This document shows positions 33,972 to 41,908 of a stretch of DNA of 64,000 bases, one piece after another. The stretch is from Bacillota bacterium (GTDB lineage Bacteria; Bacillota; Clostridia; Christensenellales; CAG-138), in NCBI GenBank assembly GCA_023390655.1, contig JAEWCL010000021.1, positions 89,060-153,059 on the forward strand. Reading direction: 5' to 3'. Under the pieces are notes generated by a model. That model was not told where the DNA came from. It saw only the letters and a program-made list of their open reading frames with translations, and searched no databases. Made by a program: the position numbers and the translations under genes. Position 1 is the first letter of the stretch; each line of letters starts with the position of its first letter.

Positions 33972-34529
33972 ATGGCACCGGATATTCCGCATCCTGCACA
34001 GCGACAAACGGGTATGGAAAAGCCAACCTTGGAGGCGCTTTACGAGGCGCACGCCAAGACTGTTTACTGGGCGGCGTACGGCGTCTCGCGCGATGCGGAG
34101 GCGGCGGCGGACGCCGTGCAGAACGCGTTTTTGAGCGCGCACCGCAATATGGGGACGATTGAAACGATGACGAACGAGCAGGCGCGTGCCTGGCTGTACC
34201 GTGTTGCGGTCAACAGCTCCATCGATATGCTCCGCCGCAACCGCCGCAGCATCCCGGTAGAGGATGCGGGCGTTGCGGAGCCGGATACGGCGCTTGGCCC
34301 TGAGGCGCAGGCGGAGCGGAATGAAACGAAGGGAGCCATCAAGCGCGCGCTCGATAACCTGCCGGAAAAATACCGGGAGCCGTTGTTCCTGTACTACTTT
34401 GCGGAGCTTGACTATAAGCAGATCGCAAAGCTGCTCAATACGGGCGAAGGCACGCTCAAAAGCCGCATGTCGCGCGGGCGCGATATGCTCAAAAATGAAC
34501 TCAAGAAAGGAGGCGGGCTGTATGCGTAA
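33972..34529 (+). CDS. ECF (sigma-70 family) RNA polymerase sigma factor
   Basis: About 185 aa. Region 2: LEALYEAHAKTVYWAAYGVS, AADAVQNAFLSAHRNM, ARAWLYRVAVNSSIDMLRR. Region 4: LDNLPEKYREPLFLYYF and DYKQIAKLLNTGEGTLKSRM. I chose the ATG at 33972 (AGGA 7 bases before); ATGs at 33927 and 34014 are alternatives and only change the poorly conserved N-terminus. It overlaps the next gene by 8 bases, so it is translated together with its presumed anti-sigma factor. Confidence 0.88.
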   Translation: MAPDIPHPAQRQTGMEKPTLEALYEAHAKTVYWAAYGVSRDAEAAADAVQNAFLSAHRNMGTIETMTNEQARAWLYRVAVNSSIDMLRRNRRSIPVEDAGVAEPDTALGPEAQAERNETKGAIKRALDNLPEKYREPLFLYYFAELDYKQIAKLLNTGEGTLKSRMSRGRDMLKNELKKGGGLYA

Positions 34530-35313
34530 CAACGAAAAAGACAATCACGAGCTGGACATCGATCTGCTGCTGCGCGATGCGGCGGCGGAAGAAAACAAAG
34601 CCCTGCCTCTGGATGATTGGAAGCGCCGGCTGCTGGAAAAGGTGGAAAGCGGCGAGGAAGAGATTCCCGTAGCGGATGAACTTGCCGCCCGCAGGCGCAG
34701 CAAGCTGCGCAAATGGACGGTGGGCATCTCCACCGTTGCCGCGGCGCTGCTGATTGTGGTCGGAACCAGCGAACTGTTTCAAAGCAATGGCATGAACGAA
34801 AAATCCGCGGTTCCTCAGGAAGCCCGCATTGCGGCAGAGCAAGGGCCGATGGACCAGGCACTGCCCGAAGCATCCCTCTATGCCATGCCGGAAGCGCCCA
34901 TGGCGGCACAGGATGCCCCCGCAGCGCCTTCCGCGCTTGAAGCCCCTGCCCCTGCGGTGGAGAGCGCGCCGCCCACCGTCGGAACAGGGGATACTGCAGG
35001 CAGCGCAGGCCAGGCCAATTTGTTCGGGATGGAGCAGGCGCTCACACCCGAACAGCAGCAGGCCATTGATGCGCTCAACGCAGCGCTTCCCGCGGAACGG
35101 GGCAAGGCTGACCCCGCTACGGCAGTGGTGCTGCAGCTTGACAACGTTACGGTGACCGTCCATCCGCTTTCCGGCGGAGAAGAGCAGGAGGTAACGCGCG
35201 CGCTGGTCTATCAGATCATGGTCGTGTCCGATACCGGAGAAATGGCCTCCTATGTGGTGGATGCATCCAATTATGAGGTGCTGGGCGAAATCGTGGAGGG
35301 AGTATCGGAATGA
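34522..35313 (+). CDS. Putative anti-sigma factor, membrane-anchored
   Basis: 263 aa. The cytoplasmic N-terminus (~65 residues, acidic, with LDIDLLLRDAAAEENKALPL) should bind the sigma factor. One membrane helix lies at residues ~66-87 (WTVGISTVAAALLIVVGTSEL). The extracytoplasmic part has an Ala/Pro-rich linker and a ~75-residue ordered C-terminal domain (VVLQLDNVTVTVHPLSGGEE, YQIMVVSDTGEMASYVVDAS). No HxxxCxxC zinc motif is seen, so it is not a ZAS anti-sigma. AAGGAGG precedes the ATG. Role rests on overlap with the sigma gene. Confidence 0.75.
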   Translation: MRNNEKDNHELDIDLLLRDAAAEENKALPLDDWKRRLLEKVESGEEEIPVADELAARRRSKLRKWTVGISTVAAALLIVVGTSELFQSNGMNEKSAVPQEARIAAEQGPMDQALPEASLYAMPEAPMAAQDAPAAPSALEAPAPAVESAPPTVGTGDTAGSAGQANLFGMEQALTPEQQQAIDALNAALPAERGKADPATAVVLQLDNVTVTVHPLSGGEEQEVTRALVYQIMVVSDTGEMASYVVDASNYEVLGEIVEGVSE

Positions 35314-35356
35314 TACCGGACGGTGGAAGATTCCCTGTCTGAACGCGAAATAAGCA

Positions 35357-35391
35357 AACGGGAGTGGATGTTTTCACTCTCGTTGTTTTTT
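35357..35391 (+). terminator. Terminator of the sigma/anti-sigma operon
   Basis: AACGGGAGTG-GATGTTTT-CACTCTCGTT then GTTTTTT; allows one G-U pair. Confidence 0.75.
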
Positions 35392-35443
35392 GGGGAAGAG
35401 GCCTTTCTGATCAAAAACACATTGCAACAGAAGGCTATTTCGG

Positions 35444-36151
35444 TTACCGTTTTACGGCTGGCCGGGTTCCCCCGCGTTCCTCATACGGCAGCAAATCTCC
35501 GCCAATAAAGTTGCGGCCAACGGCGGTACAGGCTTCGAGCACCGAGTAGCTTCCGGCGCTCGGGTCCAGCACCCAGTCGCCCTCCGCTGTCACTGCCTCG
35601 ATCAGGCGCGTCTGCAGAGAGACCGGCTTGGCGTGGGGATGCCGTCTGGAGGCGGGCTCGCGCCATACATCCGGCAGCGTATGGTCACGCCAGACGCCTT
35701 TGGCGCGCTTGGGCCGCTTTTGCAGCACAAGGAGGTATTCGGATGTGCGGCGCGTGCGGTACCCCATGCCGATACGCGCTTTGTCCCAGACGATCATATC
35801 CACGGTTTCAAGCGCGGTATCCTTCAGCCAGGGCGGCACGCCCTCGCACAGATGGAATTTATCCACCCACAAAAACAGGTGGGCGCTTTTGAACAGCACG
35901 CGGTCAAGCTCCATCAAAAAAGCGCAGATGTCGCAGTCCTCCATCTGCGGAAGCTGGGCGCGGCGGGTGCCGCGTGTCACACCCTCGTTTCCATAGCTGA
36001 GCTTGTTGAGCACGCCGCGGTACTGCGGGTCAAAAAATGCCGCAGCAATGCTCTCGTCTTGAATGGCTTTTAATAGTTCCAACCCGTCTATGCAGTTGCG
36101 GCCGCAGGGAAGAACGCGGCTGTCGGGCATCAGAGGAAAAGAACGGTGCAT
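35444..36151 (-). CDS. Orphan DNA methyltransferase (N6-adenine/N4-cytosine type)
   Basis: 235 aa. Motif IV is DPQY (variant of DPPY) in AAFFDPQYRG near residue 40, and the S-adenosylmethionine motif is in WVLDPSAGSYSVLEA near residue 200; that order fits beta-class MTases. Other segments: YLVLQKRPKRAKGVWRDHTL and ETVDMIVWDK. The ATG at 36151 has AGGAGG; an upstream ATG at 36196 lacks a site. No restriction enzyme or specificity gene is adjacent. A related RNA- or base-modifying role is possible. Confidence 0.8.
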   Translation of the reverse strand: MHRSFPLMPDSRVLPCGRNCIDGLELLKAIQDESIAAAFFDPQYRGVLNKLSYGNEGVTRGTRRAQLPQMEDCDICAFLMELDRVLFKSAHLFLWVDKFHLCEGVPPWLKDTALETVDMIVWDKARIGMGYRTRRTSEYLLVLQKRPKRAKGVWRDHTLPDVWREPASRRHPHAKPVSLQTRLIEAVTAEGDWVLDPSAGSYSVLEACTAVGRNFIGGDLLPYEERGGTRPAVKR

Positions 36152-36307
36152 ACGCAATCCTCCTGCCGTTGTTCCGAATCGTCCTGATTGTACCATATGA
36201 AAAAACAGTTATTTCCAAAACGTTTGTCGAAAAAACGGAATTCCGTTTGCAGGGAAGCTGCAGGGATCCTGAGGAATAAGAACTGCGCGCATAGAACCGC
36301 CGTGCGC

Positions 36308-36337
36308 TTGCCAAAATGGGCTGCTTTGTGCTAAAAT
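36308..36337 (+). promoter_or_regulatory. Promoter of the pheST operon
   Basis: TTGCCA (36308-36313), 18 bases, TAAAAT (36332-36337). Confidence 0.65.
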
Positions 36338-36343
36338 ACAGTG

Positions 36344-36624
36344 CATATAGCAAATGCGATGACGGAGCCGGGCATCCGCCGCTGTGCATGGAAAGAGAAC
36401 GCCGCCGGGAATAAACCCGTGCTGAAAGCGGCGTATGCGGTGCCGGATGTTGCCCTTTCTCTCCCGAGCATCCCCGGGGAAGCCCATTATCTTTTGGGTG
36501 CGTAGTCGGCGGCGGGTAAGCCCGATACAGCGGCAAAGGCTCCGTATTTTGCGGGGTGAATTTGGGTGGTACCACGAACGCGCATACAGCGCATCGTCCC
36601 TTGCCGGGACGGTGCGCTTTTTTT
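36344..36624 (+). promoter_or_regulatory. T-box leader of pheST
   Basis: About 280-nt leader. The T-box core GGGTGGTACCACG is at 36564-36576, followed by the terminator GCGCATCGTCCC-TTGCC-GGGACGGTGCGC-TTTTTTT (36589-36624). Upstream lies a stem I region (GGAAAGAGAACGCCGCC...GCGGCG...TTTCTCTC). Uncharged tRNA-Phe should bind and turn on the antiterminator; the specifier codon was not placed with certainty (TTC occurs near the 3' base of stem I). Confidence 0.93.
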
Positions 36625-36684
36625 ATGGCCGTACCGCCCCGCGTAAGCCCGTAAGGATGGAACAGTGTAAGGAGGCAGGAAAAT

Positions 36685-37707
36685 ATGCTGGAGAACTTGA
36701 AAGCCATTGGCGAGCAGGCGTGGGCGCGCCTCAATGAAGCCAAAGGCGAAAGCGACATTGAGAACCTGATGGTAAGCGTTTTGGGCCGCAACGGCTCCCT
36801 GACGGAAGTGCTGCGCACCATGGGCAAGCTGAGTAAGGAAGCCCGCGCGGAGCTTGGGCAGGAAGCCAACCGCTTAAAGCGGGAGCTGGAAGAGGCGATT
36901 TCCAAGAAGCGCACGGCGCTTGCGGCGGCGGAGCAGGAGCTGCGCTTTGCGCGCGAAACGCTCGATATTACCGAACCCGGTAAGCGTATTTTGCCGCGCG
37001 GCAGGCTCCACCCCATGACACAGACATACCGTGAGATCCGGGATGTGCTCGTGGGCATGGGCTTTATCACGTTTGACGGCCCGGAGATCGATCTCGATAA
37101 ATACAACTTCGAGATGCCGAATATGCCGCCCGACCACCCTGCCCGGGATATGCAGGACACTTTCTATATCAACGACAATGTGGTGTTGCGGACCCATACC
37201 ACCAACTGCGAGCCGCGGGCGCTTTTGAACCTCACGCCGCCATTCCGCGTGGTGATTCCCGGCCGCTGCTTCCGCGTGGACGAGGTGGATGCAAGCCATT
37301 CCCCTATCTTCATGCAGATGGAAGGGCTGGTGGTGGACAAGAATATCACCCTTGCGGACCTCAAGGGCACGCTGGACGCGTTTGTGCACGCCCTGTTCGG
37401 TGAGGATGTGAAGACCCGCTTCCGCCCGAGCTATTTCCCGTTCACGGAGCCTTCGGCGGAGCTCGATATCTCCTGCACCATCTGCGGGGGCAAGGGCTGC
37501 CGCGTGTGCAAGCACACCGGCTGGTTGGAGATTTTGGGCTGCGGAGTCACAAACCCGCACGAAATTGAGAACTGCGGTCTTGACCCGCACGAGTGGAGCG
37601 CGTTCGCGTTCGGCCTGGGTGTGGACCGTGTGACGAGCCTGAAATACGGCATCACCGATATCCGGTTGGAGTATGAGAACGACGCGCGTTTCCTCAAGCA
37701 GTTTTAG
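36685..37707 (+). CDS. pheS: Phenylalanine-tRNA ligase alpha subunit
   Basis: 340 aa, standard. N-terminal coiled-coil arm (residues ~1-90), then class II catalytic motifs: HPMTQTYREIRDVLVGMGF, TFDGPEIDLDKYNFE, HTTNCEPRALLN, and motif 3 GLGVDRVTSLKYGI. A DISCTICGGKGCRVCKHTGW segment shows the CxxC...CxxC insertion seen in many bacterial PheS. With PheT it forms the alpha2beta2 enzyme charging tRNA-Phe. Confidence 0.97.
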   Translation: MLENLKAIGEQAWARLNEAKGESDIENLMVSVLGRNGSLTEVLRTMGKLSKEARAELGQEANRLKRELEEAISKKRTALAAAEQELRFARETLDITEPGKRILPRGRLHPMTQTYREIRDVLVGMGFITFDGPEIDLDKYNFEMPNMPPDHPARDMQDTFYINDNVVLRTHTTNCEPRALLNLTPPFRVVIPGRCFRVDEVDASHSPIFMQMEGLVVDKNITLADLKGTLDAFVHALFGEDVKTRFRPSYFPFTEPSAELDISCTICGGKGCRVCKHTGWLEILGCGVTNPHEIENCGLDPHEWSAFAFGLGVDRVTSLKYGITDIRLEYENDARFLKQF

Positions 37708-37720
37708 CAAGCAAAAGGGA

Positions 37721-37808
37721 GGCCCAAGGGACATGTCTCTTGGGAAGCCCAAAGTATAGAAGATATCCGCTTCTTTTGGTTCTTTACTTTCGTGGAAAGA
37801 AAAGAACC
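37721..37808 (+). repeat. Composite repeat X-V, copy 4
   Basis: X part GGCCCAAGGGACATGTCTCT then TGGGAAGCCC (37721-37750); V part hairpin GGTTCTTTACTTTC-GTG-GAAAGAAAAGAACC (37778-37808). Located inside the pheS-pheT operon, so it is transcribed. Confidence 0.6.
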
Positions 37809-37842
37809 GTTCCCTAAATCTCTGTAAGGAGGATTGACCGGT

Positions 37843-40251
37843 ATGAAATTGCCTTTGAAATGGCTCAAGGAATACATGGACTATGACGTAACCCACGAAC
37901 AGTTTGTGGAAAAGATGATGTGGCGCGGCTTTGAGGTGGCGGATGTGCTGCCCGAACTTCCGGATGTTTCCGGCGTTGTCACGGGGCGCGTATTGAAGGT
38001 GGAGCACCACCCCAACGCGGAAAAGCTGCATGTCTGCACCGTGGACGCGGGCGAGGGCAGCCACCGCACCATCGTATGCGGCGCGCCCAATGTGTATGAA
38101 GATATGCTGGTGCCCGTGGCGCTGCCCGGGGCTATGCTGCCCGGCGGCATCACCATTGCGCCCACCGTCATGCGCGGGGTGGAAAGCTTAGGAATGCTCT
38201 GCTCCGGCAAGGAGCTTGGCATCACGGATGCGGATTATCCCGGCAGCGAGGTGAACGGCCTGTTGGATATCCAAGGGGAGCACGCCTGCGGCGAACCCAT
38301 CGCAAAGGCGTTGGGGATGGACGATGTGGTATTTAACATCGAGCTTACCCCGAACCGCCCGGATTGCCAGAGCATCCTCGGCATGTGCCGGGAGGCTGCA
38401 GCGGCGCTCGGTAAGCCCTTCAAAGAGCCTGCAATCAAGCAGGTCAAGGGTGAAGGGCATGCCGCGGAATACGCAAAGGTGACGGTATTGAATACCGAGC
38501 TTTGCCCGCGTTACGCCGCGCGCGTGGTGACGGATATCGTCATTGAGCCGTCCCCCGCCTGGATGCAAAAAAAGCTCCGGAGCGTGGGGCTAAGGCCCAT
38601 CAACAACATCGTGGACATCACGAACTTCGTGATGGTGGAATACGGCCACCCCATGCACGCGTTTGACCTCGCCTGTGTGGCGGACGCGCACATCATCGTG
38701 CGCAACGCAAACGAAAACGAGACCGTGCGCACACTTGACAGCAAGGATAGGCCCGTGGACCCCTCCATGCTGCTGATTGCGGACCCGCAGAAGGGCGTTG
38801 GCATTGCAGGCGTCATGGGCGGCGAGAATTCCGAAATCAAACCGGAAACCAAGGCCGTGCTGTTTGAGAGCGCCGTATTCAAAAACAGCAACATCCGCAG
38901 CACCGCGCGCAAATTAAAGCATATGACGGACGCCGCCGCCCGCTTTATTAAGGGCGTGGAGCCTGTCAACGCCAAGCTTGCGCTGGACCGCGCGATCGAG
39001 CTGGTGGAAGAGTTGAAGGCCGGGCGCATCGTTGGCGATACCATCGACGCCTGCGCGGTCAATTTGGAAAACCGCGAGATTGATGTGGACATCGCGCACA
39101 TCAACCGCATCCTGAATACCTCCTTCACCGGTGAAGAGATGCAGCAAATGCTTGCGACCATCAGCATTTCCGCTACCCCGCACGGGGGAAAGTTGCGCGT
39201 GAGCGTGCCGCATTACCGCACGGATATTGAAAGCGGCATCGAGGCGGATTGGAATATCGCGGAGGAGGTCGCCCGCATTTACGGCTACTACAACATCGCG
39301 CCTACGCTCATGTCCGGCGATACGTTTCGCGGCAGGCTGACCCCGCCCTTCAAGCTGGAGGACACGGTCAAGGACAGCCTGGTAGCGCTTGGCGCGTATG
39401 AAATGTACAATTACAACTTCACCGGCCCCGCGGCGATCAACGCCCTGCGCCTGCCCGCGGACGATGAAAAGCGCAAGACCGTACGCATCCTGAATCCCTT
39501 CGGTGAGGACCAGAGCCTGATGCGCACCACGCTCTACATCGGCATGCTCAAATCCGCCGCGCTCAACGTCAACCGCCGCACCGGGCAGAGCCGCTTCTTT
39601 GAGGTGGGCAACGTGCATATCGACAACAACGATGTGCTGGCGGAAGAACGCAAAATGGTCGGTCTCCTGTTCATGGGCGAGGGCGAGGATTTCTTCACCC
39701 TCAAGGGTGCTGTCGAGCAGCTGCTGGAGGTTTTGGGCATTGCGGACGTGCGCTTTGTGCGCGGCGGCGGCGCGTACTTCCATCCGGGGCGCGCGGCGCA
39801 GGTGTACGCGGGCAATACGCTCATCGGTGAGCTTGGCGAAATGCACCCGGAAACGGCCTCCGCGCTCGATCTTGATGTGCGCGTCTACGCAGCCGAGCTT
39901 TCGTTTGCCGCACTCCTCGCGCTTGCTACCCGCGGCCGCACCTACAAGGCATTGCCGCGTTACCCCGTGGTGCAGCGCGACCTTGCGTTGCTCGCGGAAG
40001 AAAGCATTGCGGCGGAGACGCTCAAAAACGCTATCGAGAAAGCAAAGGACCTCCCCGCGGGCGTGCTTGTGGAGCAGGCGGAGCTGTTTGATGTGTTCCG
40101 CGGCGGCACGGTACCCGCGGGCAAGAAGAGCATGGCCTATTCCTTCACGCTGCGCGCGGAGGACAGGACGTTGAATGATGATGAGATCACGGCGTCCGTC
40201 AAGGCCATCCTCGCTTCCTTGGAAGCGGCAGGCGCCAGACTCAGGGCATGA
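37843..40251 (+). CDS. pheT: Phenylalanine-tRNA ligase beta subunit
   Basis: 802 aa, normal length. N-terminal tRNA-binding OB domain (VTGRVLKVEHHPNAEKLHVC), B3/B4 editing domain (VEYGHPMHAFDLA), B5 domain and class II-like core (EEVARIYGYYNIAPT), and C-terminal anticodon-binding domain (LPRYPVVQRDLALL). The ATG at 37843 has AAGGAGGATT upstream; a TTG at 37834 is a weaker alternative. Second gene of the T-box operon. Confidence 0.97.
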   Translation: MKLPLKWLKEYMDYDVTHEQFVEKMMWRGFEVADVLPELPDVSGVVTGRVLKVEHHPNAEKLHVCTVDAGEGSHRTIVCGAPNVYEDMLVPVALPGAMLPGGITIAPTVMRGVESLGMLCSGKELGITDADYPGSEVNGLLDIQGEHACGEPIAKALGMDDVVFNIELTPNRPDCQSILGMCREAAAALGKPFKEPAIKQVKGEGHAAEYAKVTVLNTELCPRYAARVVTDIVIEPSPAWMQKKLRSVGLRPINNIVDITNFVMVEYGHPMHAFDLACVADAHIIVRNANENETVRTLDSKDRPVDPSMLLIADPQKGVGIAGVMGGENSEIKPETKAVLFESAVFKNSNIRSTARKLKHMTDAAARFIKGVEPVNAKLALDRAIELVEELKAGRIVGDTIDACAVNLENREIDVDIAHINRILNTSFTGEEMQQMLATISISATPHGGKLRVSVPHYRTDIESGIEADWNIAEEVARIYGYYNIAPTLMSGDTFRGRLTPPFKLEDTVKDSLVALGAYEMYNYNFTGPAAINALRLPADDEKRKTVRILNPFGEDQSLMRTTLYIGMLKSAALNVNRRTGQSRFFEVGNVHIDNNDVLAEERKMVGLLFMGEGEDFFTLKGAVEQLLEVLGIADVRFVRGGGAYFHPGRAAQVYAGNTLIGELGEMHPETASALDLDVRVYAAELSFAALLALATRGRTYKALPRYPVVQRDLALLAEESIAAETLKNAIEKAKDLPAGVLVEQAELFDVFRGGTVPAGKKSMAYSFTLRAEDRTLNDDEITASVKAILASLEAAGARLRA

Positions 40252-40258
40252 GCAATGG

Positions 40259-40288
40259 CTAAGGGCTAAGGGTTAACGGTTAAGGGCT
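40259..40288 (+). repeat. Short direct repeat of TAAGGG/GTTAA units
   Basis: CTAAGGGCTAAGGGTTAACG then GTTAAGGGCT: four copies of TAAGGG or its variant in 30 bases. Short and probably a slippage product. Confidence 0.4.
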
Positions 40289-40330
40289 GATTGTGGATGA
40301 AATTCCTTCGGAAGTTCATTGCTTTGGTCT

Positions 40331-40366
40331 AAAAAGGCTCCGCTTTCCTGCATGGAAAGCGGAGCC
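40331..40366 (-). terminator. Terminator between pheT and the 86-aa gene
   Basis: GGCTCCGCTTTCC-TGCA-TGGAAAGCGGAGCC hairpin (one unpaired base); minus strand ends in TTTTT, and the plus side has CTTTCT. Confidence 0.85.
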
Positions 40367-40374
40367 AAGTCTTT

Positions 40375-40635
40375 CTATTTACTTCGTATCATTTCCATGG
40401 CCTCTTGTTCAAGCTTGGTTTTTATATGATAGCCCAGAAAGTTCCGTAAGGCGCGATAACTTTGATAACTTTCCATTACGGCATTTTGGGCGGTTTCTAT
40501 GCCGCTCTTTTCAGAAAATCCATTTTGCAAACACTTGGAATGCCTGTAATCACGCATCTTCATTTTTAGATGCCAACGCAGTACACGCAGAATTGCCTGC
40601 CAAGGAACCTGTTTTTCTGTACGGTAGTGCGGCAT
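40375..40635 (-). CDS. Small basic protein of unknown function, divergent from XRE gene
   Basis: 86 aa, predicted mostly helical and basic (WQAILRVLRWHLKMKMRDYR, YQSYRALRNFLGYHIKTKLE). It has an AAGAGGTG ribosome site and shares a divergent promoter with the XRE gene, where four ACTATC half-sites lie; this arrangement suggests the regulator controls it. Not recognised. A toxin-like partner of the XRE protein is one possibility but has no sequence support. Confidence 0.6.
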   Translation of the reverse strand: MPHYRTEKQVPWQAILRVLRWHLKMKMRDYRHSKCLQNGFSEKSGIETAQNAVMESYQSYRALRNFLGYHIKTKLEQEAMEMIRSK

Positions 40636-40660
40636 TGTTTATCACCTCTTAAATTATTTT

Positions 40661-40701
40661 ACTATCAAAAGATAGTAAAATCAATACTATCTTTTGATAG
40701 T
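40661..40701. promoter_or_regulatory. Double palindromic operator between the 86-aa and XRE genes
   Basis: ACTATCAAAAGATAGT (40661-40676) and ACTATCTTTTGATAGT (40686-40701): each is a perfect ACTATC-N4-GATAGT inverted repeat, the two are exact reverse complements of one another, and their centres are 25 bp apart. A CATAAT -10-like sequence for the XRE gene follows at 40705. Confidence 0.85.
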
Positions 40702-40729
40702 AGACATAATGGTTACGAGGTGAATTGTG

Positions 40730-40936
40730 ATGTACTACCGGCGGCTGAAGGATTTGAGGGAAGATCATGATAAGGCGCAAAAGGAGATTGCGGATTTACT
40801 GGGAATCGACCAGCGCGTCTACAGCACCTACGAAACAGGCAAGCGCGAGATTCCGAGCCGCTTTCTGATAATCTTGGCAGATTACTATCAGTGCAGCGTC
40901 GATTATATTTTGGGGAGAACAAACGAAAGAGGCTGA
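40730..40936 (+). CDS. XRE-family helix-turn-helix regulator
   Basis: 68 aa, only the DNA-binding domain: LKDLREDHDKAQKEIADLLG, QRVYSTYETGKREIP, FLIILADYYQCSVDYILGRT. The ATG at 40730 has GAGGTG upstream (an adjacent GTG at 40727 is possible). It resembles SinR/Xre-type short repressors and very likely binds the ACTATC operator pair in front of it. It is similar in design to the XRE gene at 56898. Confidence 0.85.
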   Translation: MYYRRLKDLREDHDKAQKEIADLLGIDQRVYSTYETGKREIPSRFLIILADYYQCSVDYILGRTNERG

Positions 40937-40957
40937 CAAAGTCCGGCAAATATACGA

Positions 40958-40995
40958 GGCTCCGCATTTCTGAATAAGAAATGCGGAGCCTTTAC
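40958..40995. terminator. Terminator between XRE gene and the lipoprotein remnant
   Basis: GGCTCCGCATTTCT-GAATA-AGAAATGCGGAGCC followed by TTTACG; the arm GGCTCCGC is shared with the hairpin at 40336. Confidence 0.75.
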
Positions 40996-41032
40996 GTAGC
41001 CTCGGTTTGCGGCGAAAGCGAATGGAATCCTC

Positions 41033-41908
41033 CTAAGCCAACTTTTTCGGTTCATAAGCGATGGGATGCTTCGGCGGCGGGAAATCGTCCGGCAGGATGG
41101 TTTCATTCCCATCCTTCAGCTTTGAAAGCACGGTGAACCCCCATTCGGAGTCGGAGCGTTTGACGATCAGCCTGTAATCGTCGGCGATGATCCCTTTCTT
41201 GCTGATTTCCGCACCAGACATCCACCTGTCGTCTACGTCAAAGGAAAGATAGAAGGTATCATTGCCAACATATTGGTATGCGCTCAAGTAATACTCCGGG
41301 TATTCCGGATCACCGGCCCATATATAGTACGTGCCGTCTTTGCAAATGATCCGCTCATCTTCTTCGTCCCCAAAGTTTGCATTTGCATCCGAGATATCTA
41401 TGTTGATGATACTGCGGACCAGCGCGGATGCTTTTTTAGAAGAAAGGGATAATTGATACTTCCCTATGTCATCCGGAGGAGAAGGCAGTTCCGCATAAAA
41501 TGCCTGATGATAGTAGCTGTACAGGATGGAAATGCTATCCCATTTTTCAAGCTCATCAGGGTGAAAATAGGTGTCAATATAAGAAACCCTGCCGGCAAGG
41601 TCGTTCAGTTTCTTACTTTCCAAGGCGTTGATTTCCTGCTGCGTGATATCTTTCTCCATCCTTTGTTTCAGCCATTTGGCGGCGCGCGCATTGATATGCT
41701 GCTGTTCATCATAGAATGCGGGCCGGTTGATCAAATGTGTCATCCCCTCGGGCCGGGAAACATCGGGAAGGGTAACCTCCCCGTTCTCATCCTCCAGTTT
41801 GGAAACGACGGTAAATCCCCACGCGGAGGAGGAACGCCGGACGACTAAGCGCCTCACGTCCCAGCGAATACCGTGGTTTTCATCCGGGCCGGGCGTGGAA
41901 GAAGTATC
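41033..41908 (-). pseudogene. C-terminal part of a lipoprotein cut off by an in-frame TAG
   Basis: Continues in the same frame after the TAG at 41911-41909. The sequence after the stop (DTSSTPGPDENHGIRWDVRR then LVVRRSSSAWGFTVVSKL) aligns with the unbroken neighbour at 42673-44409, where the stop position is Trp (VDFDWDD). A single G-to-A change (TGG to TAG) explains it. The rest is intact to a normal stop at 41033 and includes the second repeat unit (YRLIVKRSDSEWGFTVLSKL). A GTG at 41857 could in theory restart translation but has no ribosome site. Confidence 0.75.

Noticed and set aside
40259..40288. Telomere-like TAAGGG repeats as a functional array
   Set aside because: Only about 30 bases, a single locus, no spacers; more likely slippage. 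Not a CRISPR.
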